64,000 nt of DNA, taken from Ignavibacteriota bacterium. Lineage in GTDB: Bacteria > Bacteroidota > Ignavibacteria > Kapaibacteriales > UBA2268. The DNA lies in assembly GCA_019637995.1 (NCBI GenBank), contig JAHBUQ010000002.1:186001-250000 (forward strand). The letters run 5' to 3'. The notes under the pieces are model-generated. The model made no database searches. It was not told the origin of the DNA and was given only the letters and a program-made list of their open reading frames with translations. This document shows positions 1-7,959 of the stretch, piece after piece (within the stretch, counting starts at the first letter, position 1; each line of letters begins with the position of its first letter). Made by a program: the position numbers and the translations under genes.

Positions 1-2
1 TT

Positions 3-248
3 TGTTATTCAAAAGCTGATTCAAGTAAAAAATCAATTGAAAATCTTAACATTTTTTATGACTTTTGGAAACAGGAAGAAGGCTCATGGAATTTAGTAAA
101 ATCTGATATCCACAAAGAGGATATAGTTAAAAATAATGGAAAATTTGTTTATCAGCAGTATACAATAATTACAAATAATCTTTTTCATATTGATATTGAT
201 GAAGATGACGGTAGTTATAAAATTTTCAGGTTTGTTTATGATAATTAA
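3..248 (+). CDS. C-terminal fragment of an unrecognised protein (cut by window edge)
   Basis: An open frame runs from the left edge to a TAA at 246-248 and encodes about 81 residues with no start inside the window, so this is the 3' end of a longer gene. The visible part is hydrophilic, rich in Lys/Asp/Asn and aromatic residues, and contains an acidic DIDEDDG stretch near its end. I do not recognise a family. Its stop overlaps the start of the next gene by 11 bases, which suggests an operon and supports this frame as coding. Confidence 0.55.
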   Translation, partial: CYSKADSSKKSIENLNIFYDFWKQEEGSWNLVKSDIHKEDIVKNNGKFVYQQYTIITNNLFHIDIDEDDGSYKIFRFVYDN

Positions 249-699
249 TATCATAATATCAATTCTACTTTTTTACTCTTCATTGTTCAACGAAAAGTAT
301 GATGAAGTCAGAATATCAGACTATGATAATGCCGTTTTTATTATAGTAGGTAATTTGTATTGTAGCGAATGCTTAGGTGAACTTTCTAAGAATAAGAAAA
401 TTTGGGAGAAAAATTTTATATCTATACTTATTACACCATCAGAAAAAGATAAAAAATCAATAATTTCAAGAATTAAATCATTCAGAAAATTATTTAAGTT
501 TGATGATATAATATTTATAGAACAAAGCAGAAGGAATTTAGTACATAACATTACAATTGATGGTAACTTAATTGAGCATTCACCGGCAATAATAATAAGG
601 AAGAACGGTCATAATAGTTTTATTGAGCATAAAGAATTATTCAAGAATGATACAATTGATTTAAGTCAAAAACTAATTAATATATTCAAGGAATTATAA
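238..699 (+). CDS. Membrane-anchored thioredoxin-fold candidate with a CxxC motif
   Basis: I chose the ATG at 238 because it overlaps the upstream stop and has AGG 7 bases upstream; an earlier in-frame ATG at 190 would run deep into the preceding gene. The 153-residue product starts with a hydrophobic segment (about residues 2-15, signal anchor). A beta-strand-like stretch then ends in CSEC (Cys-x-x-Cys), and further on an SPA triplet sits where the cis-proline of thioredoxin folds would be. That order suggests a periplasm-facing redox or thioredoxin-like protein of the kind common in Bacteroidota envelopes. The overall sequence is too divergent to name a family, so the function is inference. 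Confidence 0.5.
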   Translation: MIINIIISILLFYSSLFNEKYDEVRISDYDNAVFIIVGNLYCSECLGELSKNKKIWEKNFISILITPSEKDKKSIISRIKSFRKLFKFDDIIFIEQSRRNLVHNITIDGNLIEHSPAIIIRKNGHNSFIEHKELFKNDTIDLSQKLINIFKEL

Positions 700-700
700 A

Positions 701-796
701 ATGAAAAAAAACATTTTTTCTATCGAAACACCGGCAGTTATTAGTAGCAACATCATTTGGAATAAAAATCAAAAAAGCATCCGGAATTTAATATAA
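701..796 (+). CDS. Possible 31-residue ORF or gene remnant
   Basis: ATG at 701 follows the previous stop by one base, has AAGGA about 8 bases upstream and runs 31 codons to TAA at 794-796. It ends two bases before the convergent nadB stop. The peptide begins MKKNIFSIE and has no recognisable domain. It could be a real small peptide, or the surviving 5' end of a gene lost by a rearrangement next to nadB. The Shine-Dalgarno spacing is its only support. Confidence 0.25.
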   Translation: MKKNIFSIETPAVISSNIIWNKNQKSIRNLI

Positions 797-797
797 T

Positions 798-2342
798 TTA
801 GGATACAATATAATGTGTTCCTCTGCTTGTACGAGATTCCAAAGTAGCTGATGTTACAGCTATAGCAGTCTGCACACCGTTACGGAGTTGAATCATTTCC
901 TTGGTCATCCGGGCTTTTTGATAGAAATTCTCCACTTCTGATTGCAGATGTCTTAATATTGTCGTAGCACGAAGCAATCTCTGTCTTGTACGCACCAATC
1001 CAACATAATTCCACATAGTATTTCTGATTGTCAGCCAGTCCTGACGAATCAATGCAGGGTCCATATATTCATCATAGCCATCCCATGGGTAAAGCTCCGG
1101 GAAGTAATCATCAACTTTGACGTGCTCAGCTGCTTCCTCACCGGCTTTTTGCCCCCAAACAATGCACTCGAGAAGTGATGTCGAAGCAAGTCTGTTTGCT
1201 CCGTGAACACCAGTACAGGACACTTCACCCACTGCATATAGTCTCTGAAGTGATGTTCTGCCTTTCAGGCTTACCCCTACACCACCGCAGGAATAATGAG
1301 CCGATGGTACAACAGGAATTGGTTCAATACTAATATCAGTACCATTTTGCAGACAATGCTTATAAATTGTGGGAAAGCGGTTTTTTATCCAATCTGAATT
1401 TTTAAAAGAAATATCCAAATAAACGCATGGGTGTTCAGTTTCGAGCATAGTCTGATGTATAGCCCTTGCAACTATGTCTCTCGGGGCAAGTGAACCAAGC
1501 TCGTGGATGGAATCCATAAATGGTTTGCCGCTATTGTCAATAAGTATTCCGCCCTCTCCTCGCACTGCTTCGGAAATCAAAAACCTATCCTTTTCTCCAT
1601 AAAAAGTAGTTGGATGAAATTGTATATACTGCAAATTAAAGCATCTCGCACCTGCTCTCCATGCAAGTGCTATCCCATCACCGGTTGATTCAGCCGGATT
1701 TGTAGTGTGGAGATAAATTTGCCCAAGTCCACCTAAAGCCAAAATGGTTTCATTTGCTAAAACAGGAAAAACTTTACACTCGTCATTATCAATAACATAA
1801 GCTCCGAAGCAAGCCGGCTTTTCATATATATCAAGCGGATTGGCTGAATGGTGAGAAAGTGTAAGCAAATCAACTGCTGTATGATTGGTTATAACTTTAA
1901 TATTTGGGTGCTTATCAACCTCTCTGGCGACAGCTTCATGAATTGATAAGCCTGTTTTATCCTTAGAATGTATTATCCTTGGCTCAGAGTGAGCTCCTTC
2001 AGCTGTTAGATGCACTTCGCCTGAATCATTTCTATCAAAATCAACTTTGCATCTTTCAAAAAGAAATTTTTCAATTAAACCGGGTCCATAGTTGCATAGC
2101 TGTTCAACGGCAACATCCCAACTGGTATGATCTCCCGCATTGATGATATCATCTTTAAGTTTTTCCGGAGAATCGTTGATACCTTTATAAATTATTCCGC
2201 CTTGTGCCCATGGGGTATTCCCTGACACTATACTTTTAGACTTACTTATCAACGTTACCTGCACTCCGCGGTCTGCTGCAGACAAGGCTGCAATACATCC
2301 GGAAAGACCACTACCGAGAACCAATACATCTGTTTTAATCAT
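798..2342 (-). CDS. nadB: L-aspartate oxidase
   Basis: NadB oxidises L-aspartate to iminoaspartate with FAD, the first step of de novo NAD synthesis in the cytoplasm, and passes the product to NadA. The 514-residue protein is of normal length. It has an N-terminal dinucleotide-binding GSGLSG (10-15), the NadB-type NTPWAQGGI segment (about 42-50), QFHPTTF (241-247) and EAVRGEGG (258-265), followed by a CGGVG segment and a late GVHGANRLASTSLLE FAD-binding stretch. These features separate it from fumarate reductase/SdhA relatives, which carry membrane-complex partners. No nadA or nadC lies next to it; it is a single gene convergent with the small genes on the left. Confidence 0.93.
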   Translation of the reverse strand: MIKTDVLVLGSGLSGCIAALSAADRGVQVTLISKSKSIVSGNTPWAQGGIIYKGINDSPEKLKDDIINAGDHTSWDVAVEQLCNYGPGLIEKFLFERCKVDFDRNDSGEVHLTAEGAHSEPRIIHSKDKTGLSIHEAVAREVDKHPNIKVITNHTAVDLLTLSHHSANPLDIYEKPACFGAYVIDNDECKVFPVLANETILALGGLGQIYLHTTNPAESTGDGIALAWRAGARCFNLQYIQFHPTTFYGEKDRFLISEAVRGEGGILIDNSGKPFMDSIHELGSLAPRDIVARAIHQTMLETEHPCVYLDISFKNSDWIKNRFPTIYKHCLQNGTDISIEPIPVVPSAHYSCGGVGVSLKGRTSLQRLYAVGEVSCTGVHGANRLASTSLLECIVWGQKAGEEAAEHVKVDDYFPELYPWDGYDEYMDPALIRQDWLTIRNTMWNYVGLVRTRQRLLRATTILRHLQSEVENFYQKARMTKEMIQLRNGVQTAIAVTSATLESRTSRGTHYIVS

Positions 2343-2442
2343 TTTAAAAAGCTATATTTATTTTTATTTGTTTCTGTTTAATTGCAAACTAACACAATAT
2401 TAACGAAATAAAAAAATTATATTAACAAAAATCTCCTGATAT

Positions 2443-2478
2443 ATAAAAAAAATCCCGCCTAAATACTTCAAACGGGAT
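2443..2478 (-). terminator. Rho-independent terminator after the DUF6132-like gene
   Basis: On the minus strand ATCCCG (2473-2478) pairs with CGGGAT (2452-2457) across a 15-base loop and is followed by a run of eight T. It lies 31 bases past the stop of the small membrane protein gene and would end the thioredoxin transcript. Confidence 0.75.
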
Positions 2479-2508
2479 ATAGGGAGTTTATGAACACTTT
2501 AAATTTTC

Positions 2509-2703
2509 TTATTTTTCACTTTCAGATTTCTTTTTTGATGGGAATACAGCAATGAAACCCATTGCAGCGCCATACAATGTTGAAATATGCCAATTAGATG
2601 TAATCGGACAAGTGCCGGTATTACAACCAACAAAATAATAATAAGCATAACCCAATAAGGCACCTGCTAATACTCCAAGCGACATCTTGACATATATATT
2701 CAT
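2509..2703 (-). CDS. Small DUF6132-like membrane protein
   Basis: A 64-residue protein with two hydrophobic segments (about 7-26 and 41-54). Between them is a short GCNTGTCPITS loop holding two cysteines. The pattern of a glycine-rich helix, YYYFVGC, TGTCPITS and then a second YGAAMGF helix is that of the DUF6132 family as I remember it from Bacteroidota. Its biochemical role is unknown. It starts one base after the thioredoxin stop, so the two are almost certainly co-transcribed, and the conserved cysteine pair facing a redox partner is suggestive of a thiol-linked function (inference). Confidence 0.7.
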   Translation of the reverse strand: MNIYVKMSLGVLAGALLGYAYYYFVGCNTGTCPITSNWHISTLYGAAMGFIAVFPSKKKSESEK

Positions 2704-2704
2704 A

Positions 2705-3079
2705 CTAATTCACCGCTATTGGTTCGGCAACACCAAAAATATCATTAATTGCTTTCTTATAGTCTTCTTTTCTCATAGCACCAACTGACATCTGAGGACG
2801 TTCACTGTTTTTTGGAATAAAGAGTACTGATGGAATACTACGAATTCCAAATGCGCCTGCCAATTCCTGTTCTTGTTCTGTATCAACTTTAAAAATATCA
2901 ACTTTTCCTGAGTATTCATTAGATAATTCTTCCATAATTGGCGAAAGCATTTTACAAGGACCGCACCAATCAGCATAAAAATCAATAATTACGGGACGTT
3001 CACCGACATATTCCCATTCGGTTTTGTTTTCAAAGTCAAAAACTTTTTCAATAAACTCTTGTTTTGATAGAAAATTCAT
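2705..3079 (-). CDS. trxA: Thioredoxin
   Basis: A 124-residue thioredoxin with the active site WCGPCK (residues 38-43) on a DFYADWCGPC strand-helix junction and the cis-proline segment RSIPSVLF further on. The N-terminal extension of about 20 residues before the fold is slightly longer than in E. coli TrxA, and there is no signal peptide, so a cytosolic disulfide reductase is likely. I set the start at the ATG at 3079, because GGAG (3086-3089) sits six bases upstream; the upstream in-frame TTG overlaps that Shine-Dalgarno site. It is transcribed with the DUF6132-like gene, ending at the terminator at 2443-2478. Confidence 0.9.
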   Translation of the reverse strand: MNFLSKQEFIEKVFDFENKTEWEYVGERPVIIDFYADWCGPCKMLSPIMEELSNEYSGKVDIFKVDTEQEQELAGAFGIRSIPSVLFIPKNSERPQMSVGAMRKEDYKKAINDIFGVAEPIAVN

Positions 3080-3154
3080 TTCTTTCTCCAAATTTGTTTC
3101 AAAATCTATCTTATAAACGAAGTAATGAAAACTATATTGCTTAATAGCAATATC

Positions 3155-3937
3155 TTATTCGATAAATTCGGATTTTTTTTCATAATTTTCAAAATATTGG
3201 ACATAATTATCAATTTCGATGTTATCATTTTCATCTACATTATTACTTTCCGGATTCATCATTTGCTCTTTTTCAATATTGATAATCATATCCGGCTCTT
3301 GATTTTCCTGATTATTGGGCATAATTTCTTCAAGTTCTTTGAGTTTCGGTAGGTCATCAATTGAATTGATACTAAAAGTTCTCAAAAACTCAACCGTTGT
3401 AGCATACAAAAGCGGTTTGCCGAGAGACTCACTTCTTCCGGCAATTTTTATCAATTTTTTTTCAATGAGCGAATTGACTACTTCGTTTGAGTTTACTCCT
3501 CTAATCTGTTCGATTTCAGGCTTTGATACCGGCTGTTTATAAGCAATTACAGCCAAAGTTTCGAGTGCTGCTTGTGAAAATTTCTTTTTAACTTTTGTTT
3601 TGAAATACTTATGCAGCATTTCACCGTATTGCGACATCAAACCAAACTGCCAGCCTCCACCCGACTGAACTATGATATAAGGTCGGTTACTTTCGATTAA
3701 GTCAGTGTTTATTTCACCAATCAAGTTATCAAAGTAATTTTCAGTAAATTCAGGTTCATCAGATAAGTAAATATCTTTGAGTTCACCTTCATAATCATCC
3801 GATTCAGTATTAATATTCGGTACATTGAATTCGATATTGATAAGTAAATTCAAAATTTGCTTTGAACTCAATGGCTCTTCAGAAGAAAATATCAGAGCCT
3901 CAATTACTGATTTTCTTTCATCCTTGCTAAGTTTCAT
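3155..3937 (-). CDS. scpB: Segregation and condensation protein B
   Basis: ScpB forms the SMC-ScpA-ScpB condensin complex that compacts and segregates the chromosome. The 260-residue product has the typical winged-helix pair: an N-terminal ALIFSSEEPLS segment and a central AALETLAVIAYKQPVSKPEIEQIRG region, which is the family hallmark. The C-terminal 50 residues are an acidic Asn/Glu-rich tail, and about 30 acidic residues (near 35-65) are inserted in the first winged helix. I prefer the ATG at 3937 because residue 2 onward matches the usual ScpB beginning; a GTG at 3973 would extend it by 12 residues and overlap scpA by 23 bases. It lies immediately downstream of scpA. Confidence 0.88.
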   Translation of the reverse strand: MKLSKDERKSVIEALIFSSEEPLSSKQILNLLINIEFNVPNINTESDDYEGELKDIYLSDEPEFTENYFDNLIGEINTDLIESNRPYIIVQSGGGWQFGLMSQYGEMLHKYFKTKVKKKFSQAALETLAVIAYKQPVSKPEIEQIRGVNSNEVVNSLIEKKLIKIAGRSESLGKPLLYATTVEFLRTFSINSIDDLPKLKELEEIMPNNQENQEPDMIINIEKEQMMNPESNNVDENDNIEIDNYVQYFENYEKKSEFIE

Positions 3938-3950
3938 AAAAGCAGGTTGA

Positions 3951-4697
3951 TTAATTGTCTGCAATTTCTTCACCTGTATGATTATAGTTCTTGTAGTCCA
4001 TAATAATTATGTCATCAAAATTATCATCCTGATGTATCCAAATTTTCCTGTATTTCATAAGCTCCAAAATAGCAAGTAGTGTAACTATCAGATGCATTCG
4101 AGATGTATTTCGTGTAAATTCATAAAAACTGATACGTTTTTTACTCGATAGCAACAAGAAGATAGCATTAATTTTATCTTCAACTGTTATATTCTCAAGA
4201 GTCACATGATGTTCCGGCTCTTTTGTTTCAGCTCTCTGCATCACATTACTAAATGCAGAGAGCAAATCGAATAAATTTGCATTTTTGTATGAAGCAGAAT
4301 TTTCTAACGTTGCTTTGTCTGAATCAAATAAATTGCGATAAAAAACATACTTGTTTTCCTCATAACGTTCAGCTAAATCTGAAGCTGCATCCTTGTATAA
4401 TTTGTATTCAAGAAGCTTTCTGACAAGTCCGGTTCTTGGATCTTCGATTTCGGTATCATCATCACCTTTTGGTCTTGGAAGTAGCATCTGCGCTTTAATA
4501 TACATAAGAGTTGATGCCATGAGAATAAACTCTCCGGCAAGCTCCAAATCAAAATATTGCATTATTTTTATATATTTTAAAAATTCTTCAGTAATCTCCG
4601 AAATCGGGATATCATATATATTAAGCTCGTCCCTCTTAATAAAATAGAGAAGGAGATCGAACGGTCCCTCGAAATTCGGAAGTTTAATTTTATACAT
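3951..4697 (-). CDS. scpA: Segregation and condensation protein A
   Basis: ScpA is the kleisin bridging the two SMC heads. The 248-residue protein starts with the family's classic N-terminal helix segment (KLPNFEGPFDLLLYFI) and contains the DIPISEITEEFLKYI and LEFxLMASTLMYIKAQMLLP-type helices that contact the SMC neck, ending in a winged-helix RMHLIVTLLAILELMK region. The start is the ATG at 4697; the longer in-frame reading would need a CTG codon and adds residues foreign to the family. scpB follows after a 13-base gap, the usual order. Confidence 0.92.
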   Translation of the reverse strand: MYKIKLPNFEGPFDLLLYFIKRDELNIYDIPISEITEEFLKYIKIMQYFDLELAGEFILMASTLMYIKAQMLLPRPKGDDDTEIEDPRTGLVRKLLEYKLYKDAASDLAERYEENKYVFYRNLFDSDKATLENSASYKNANLFDLLSAFSNVMQRAETKEPEHHVTLENITVEDKINAIFLLLSSKKRISFYEFTRNTSRMHLIVTLLAILELMKYRKIWIHQDDNFDDIIIMDYKNYNHTGEEIADN

Positions 4698-4849
4698 TTT
4701 ATAAATATTTGATTGTGTAATCAGCAAAAATAATAAAATTTTTCCTTACAGAGTTCATTTCAATTTTATATGAATACACTTTTTTAAAATATTTTCGTCA
4801 ATTTTAACTTAATAGTATATCAAATTAGTCATATTATCAGGTAAAAATT

Positions 4850-5869
4850 ATGTCTCTGCTTAGTAATCTCAAGCCAATGAAACAAGATAAAATTCCTGTT
4901 GGTATTTTATTGCAGTCCCCTATTAAACTGAAATTGCTTACCAACGAACAAATTCATGATAAAGAGATTATCGAAAAGAATCTTCACCGCCCGCAGCTTG
5001 CATTAGCCGGTTATGTCGGACTTTTTACCTGGCAACGCATTCAAATTTTTGGAAATACTGAGATTAATTATTTACAAAGTCTCAAAAATTTTGAGCGGAT
5101 TGCGGCTATCGAAAAACTCACACAGTTCAATCTTCCATGTGTAATTATAACAAATAACAACGATTTAGATAAAAGTTTGATTGAAATATTTGAGGAGGCA
5201 GAGATTCCTGTATTCCAAACTGAATACGACACAACCAAAGCTTCATATCTATTGAGTGAATTTCTTGATGATCAATTTTCACCCCAAGTGGTTGTACACG
5301 GCTCATTTGTTGATGTTTACGGGGTTGGAATGCTTTTTGTCGGTCGCAGTGGAATTGGCAAAAGCGAAGTTGCACTTGATTTAATTGAACGTGGTCACCG
5401 TCTTGTTGCTGATGATGTGGTGATGCTTACCAAAAAACGTGAAGCTGTGCTTATGGGAACCGGCACAAGTCTTGTTCAGCATTTTATGGAAATTCGCGGA
5501 CTTGGAATAATTGATATTAGACAGATGTTCGGTATTCGTTCAATAAGATTTCAAAAAAGGTTGGAAATTGTTGTCGAACTTGAAGATTGGGATAACGAAG
5601 CGTCATACACACGTACAGGACTTGATGAGCTGCCACTTGATGTTATGGGTGTGGAAATATCTAAAGTCAAACTGCCAATATTTCCCGGAAAAAATATTAC
5701 TGTAATTTCTGAAGTAATTGCAATCAATTATCTACTTAGAACCTATGGCTATGATGCTTCACAGGTTTTTTCAGAAAAGCTGAATGAGCGAATTAAAATG
5801 AAATCGGGTATGAAGAAGTTTTTTGAAGAGAAGCGTATTATTTCTTACTTTCAGGGTGATAACGAATAG
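4850..5869 (+). CDS. hprK: HPr kinase/phosphorylase
   Basis: A 339-residue HPrK homolog: an N-terminal ligand-fold domain with LHRPQLALAGYV, then the kinase core with His150, a Walker A loop GRSGIGKS (165-172), the Asp188-Asp189 pair in RLVADDVV and the family signature EIRGLGIIDI (214-223). HPrK phosphorylates and dephosphorylates a serine on HPr using ATP or pyrophosphate. No ptsH, ptsI or sugar PTS gene is nearby. In many Gram-negatives HPrK serves regulation rather than sugar uptake, so its partner here is unknown. AGG lies 9 bases before the ATG. It is divergent from scpA. Confidence 0.93.
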   Translation: MSLLSNLKPMKQDKIPVGILLQSPIKLKLLTNEQIHDKEIIEKNLHRPQLALAGYVGLFTWQRIQIFGNTEINYLQSLKNFERIAAIEKLTQFNLPCVIITNNNDLDKSLIEIFEEAEIPVFQTEYDTTKASYLLSEFLDDQFSPQVVVHGSFVDVYGVGMLFVGRSGIGKSEVALDLIERGHRLVADDVVMLTKKREAVLMGTGTSLVQHFMEIRGLGIIDIRQMFGIRSIRFQKRLEIVVELEDWDNEASYTRTGLDELPLDVMGVEISKVKLPIFPGKNITVISEVIAINYLLRTYGYDASQVFSEKLNERIKMKSGMKKFFEEKRIISYFQGDNE

Positions 5870-5914
5870 CCTAATTTTATGCAAGAATTCTTTTTAATAA
5901 ACTTTTTTCTAAAT

Positions 5915-5934
5915 TTTCACACTTTATTGTGAAA
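5915..5934. promoter_or_regulatory. Inverted repeat upstream of the hydG promoter
   Basis: TTTCACA and TGTGAAA form a perfect 7-bp inverted repeat around CTTTAT. It is 46 bases past the hprK stop and ends 14 bases before the -33 box of the hydG operon. It could be an operator for a dimeric regulator or a weak hairpin ending hprK; no T-run follows, which favours the former slightly. Confidence 0.35.
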
Positions 5935-5948
5935 TCATTATAATTTTA

Positions 5949-5980
5949 TTTGCACAGGACCTCTTTTCTTGTTATTTTTG
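5949..5980 (+). promoter_or_regulatory. Bacteroidota-type promoter of the TM1266-hydG operon
   Basis: TTTG at 5949-5952, a 20-base spacer and TATTTTTG at 5973-5980 match the Bacteroidota primary sigma consensus TTTG-N19/21-TAnnTTTG. Transcription would begin near 5987, about 70 bases before the first ATG. Confidence 0.6.
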
Positions 5981-6057
5981 TAACATTAATCTGAGAAATA
6001 AAATATTTTTGTTTCAAGGATAAATTTTAAACAAATATCTGCTCCGGAGGCAATCTG

Positions 6058-6327
6058 ATGGAAAAGAGAATTGGAAGCGCCCTGATTCTTGTCGAAAGTA
6101 AGGCTGATATAGACAGCCTCAACAAGATATTGAGTTCACATTCAAGTATAATTTTAAGCCGTCAAGGCTTACCCTTAAAAGATAGACAAGCAAACCTGAT
6201 ATCTGTAATCCTCGAAGGCTCAACTGATGAAATCGGTTCGTTAACCGGAAAAATCGGCAGATTAGAATTTATTCAGGTAAAATCTGTCCTACTAAAAAAC
6301 AACACAAACTATGAGGGAATATTATGA
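6058..6327 (+). CDS. TM1266-like putative iron-only hydrogenase system regulator
   Basis: An 89-residue protein with an ACT/NikR-C-like pattern: RIGSALILVESK, then SRQGLPLKDRQANLISVI and STDEIGSLTGKIGRLEFIQVKS. These are the hallmarks of the TM1266 family found beside [FeFe]-hydrogenase maturation genes. There is no DNA-binding domain in such a short protein, so a ligand-sensing or partner-binding role is more likely than direct repression. GGAGG sits 9 bases before the ATG. The stop overlaps the hydG start by four bases (ATGA), indicating translational coupling. Confidence 0.82.
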   Translation: MEKRIGSALILVESKADIDSLNKILSSHSSIILSRQGLPLKDRQANLISVILEGSTDEIGSLTGKIGRLEFIQVKSVLLKNNTNYEGIL

Positions 6328-7751
6328 AATACAACCCGGAAATTTATTCTATACCTGACGAGCCAATGAAGCCATTTATTGATTCAAAAGAAATATCTGA
6401 TATATTAATTAATACAAAACCAGACAAATTTGCAGTTCGCGATATTATCGCAAAATCACTTGCTAAAAATCGTCTTACGATGCAGGAAACAGCAATTCTA
6501 ACAAATGCTGAAGGAGATGATTTAATCGAAGAAATCAAGGATGGAGCACGTGAGCTAAAAAGAAAGGTCTATGGAGACAGAATTGTTCTGTTTGCACCAC
6601 TATACGTAGGTAACTACTGTTCTAATAATTGCGCATACTGTGGCTTTAAGCATAGTAATAAAGAGATTGTCAGAAAGACTCTCGCAAATCAGGAGTTGAT
6701 TAAAGAAGTGCGAACTTTGGAAAATCACGGGCACAAAAGACTTATCCTTGTATTCGGGGAGCATCAGATTTATTCACCCGAGTTCATAGCTGAATCGGTT
6801 AAAACAGTTTATTCCGTTAAGGAAAATCATGGTGAAATTCGCAGAGTAAACATCAATGCCGCTCCACAGGATATTGATGGCTTCAGAACTATACATGAAT
6901 CAGGAATTGGTACTTATCAGATTTTTCAGGAAACTTACCATGCCGAAACATATAAAAAGGTTCATATTTCAGGTAGAAAAAGCAATTATGACTGGCGTCT
7001 GACAGCTCTGGACAGAGCTATGGAAGCAGGTATTGATGATGTCGGTATCGGAGCATTATTCGGACTTTACGACTGGAGATTTGAAGTATTGGGATTAGTC
7101 CGTCATGTTAATCATTTTGAATCAGTTTACAATGTTGGACCGCATACAATTTCATTTCCAAGAATACAGTATGCATCTGAAATGAATCTTGATATGTCTA
7201 ATGAAGTCAGCGACAGGGATTTCACAAAATTAGTTGCAATACTCAGACTTGCAGTTCCATATACCGGAATGATACTAACAGCACGTGAATCAGCCGAACT
7301 TCGCGATGAAATTATGCAGTTCGGGGTTTCTCAAATTGATGGCGGCACAAATATTGAGTTAGGCGGTTACAGTGAAGAAAATCGTCACCTGCAAAATATA
7401 AATAAAGAACAATTTACAATTAATGATAATCGCTCGCTTAACGAAATAATTCATGAGCTTCTTGAGGGTGGATTAATACCATCCTTTTGTACAGCGTGTT
7501 ATAGAATGGGAAGAACCGGTGAACATTTTATGGAATTTGCGGTACCGGGTTTTGTTAAAAAATTATGCTCTCCAAATGCAATTCTTACACTTGCTGAATA
7601 TTTGGAAGATTATGCTCCACACGAAACCAAAACTTTGGGATATAATTTAATTGACCGAAAACTTGCTGAACTCGAAACCGAACAAAATATAATTTCGTTG
7701 AAATCGAAACTGGAACTTATTAAAGAAGGAAAAAGAGACCTATATTTTTAG
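6324..7751 (+). CDS. hydG: [FeFe]-hydrogenase H-cluster maturase HydG (radical SAM)
   Basis: HydG cleaves tyrosine to make the CO and cyanide ligands of the [FeFe]-hydrogenase H-cluster. The 475-residue protein has the radical SAM motif Cys99-x3-Cys103-x2-Cys106 and a C-terminal Cys389-x2-Cys392-x22-Cys415 motif for the auxiliary cluster; that second motif distinguishes HydG from the related thiamine enzyme ThiH. Length is normal. Only the small TM1266-like gene is with it; hydE, hydF and hydA are not in the window. The organism should therefore carry them elsewhere if it makes an active hydrogenase. Confidence 0.93.
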   Translation: MKYNPEIYSIPDEPMKPFIDSKEISDILINTKPDKFAVRDIIAKSLAKNRLTMQETAILTNAEGDDLIEEIKDGARELKRKVYGDRIVLFAPLYVGNYCSNNCAYCGFKHSNKEIVRKTLANQELIKEVRTLENHGHKRLILVFGEHQIYSPEFIAESVKTVYSVKENHGEIRRVNINAAPQDIDGFRTIHESGIGTYQIFQETYHAETYKKVHISGRKSNYDWRLTALDRAMEAGIDDVGIGALFGLYDWRFEVLGLVRHVNHFESVYNVGPHTISFPRIQYASEMNLDMSNEVSDRDFTKLVAILRLAVPYTGMILTARESAELRDEIMQFGVSQIDGGTNIELGGYSEENRHLQNINKEQFTINDNRSLNEIIHELLEGGLIPSFCTACYRMGRTGEHFMEFAVPGFVKKLCSPNAILTLAEYLEDYAPHETKTLGYNLIDRKLAELETEQNIISLKSKLELIKEGKRDLYF

Positions 7752-7820
7752 CAAATTATTTTGTTACTTTTTTAACATAAACCCTTATTTCAAGTTAATT
7801 TAGACGCAATAAAAAAATAC

Positions 7821-7851
7821 TTTGATTTATTTCAATTATTTCATATATTTG
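7821..7851 (+). promoter_or_regulatory. Bacteroidota-type promoter of citrate synthase
   Basis: TTTG at 7821-7824, a 19-base spacer and TATATTTG at 7844-7851 fit the TTTG/TAnnTTTG consensus exactly. The predicted start near 7858 leaves a leader of about 100 bases before the ATG at 7960. Confidence 0.6.
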
Positions 7852-7959
7852 GATAAAATTGTAAAACATATTTATAAATTCTACGTTAGAAAATGCAGAT
7901 AATATGAATATTTTCAAAATACATTTATTTTTTTACTGTACATAATAAGGGTTCGAGAA

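Noticed and set aside
3938..4727. Extended starts for scpB (GTG 3973) and scpA (CTG 4727)
   Set aside because: The extra residues do not resemble the families and the ATGs at 3937 and 4697 give standard N-termini; CTG is a poor start.
5915..5934. A CRP/FNR site upstream of hydG
   Set aside because: The half-sites are in the reverse order (TCACA...TGTGA) from the CRP consensus TGTGA...TCACA, so I list only an unassigned inverted repeat.
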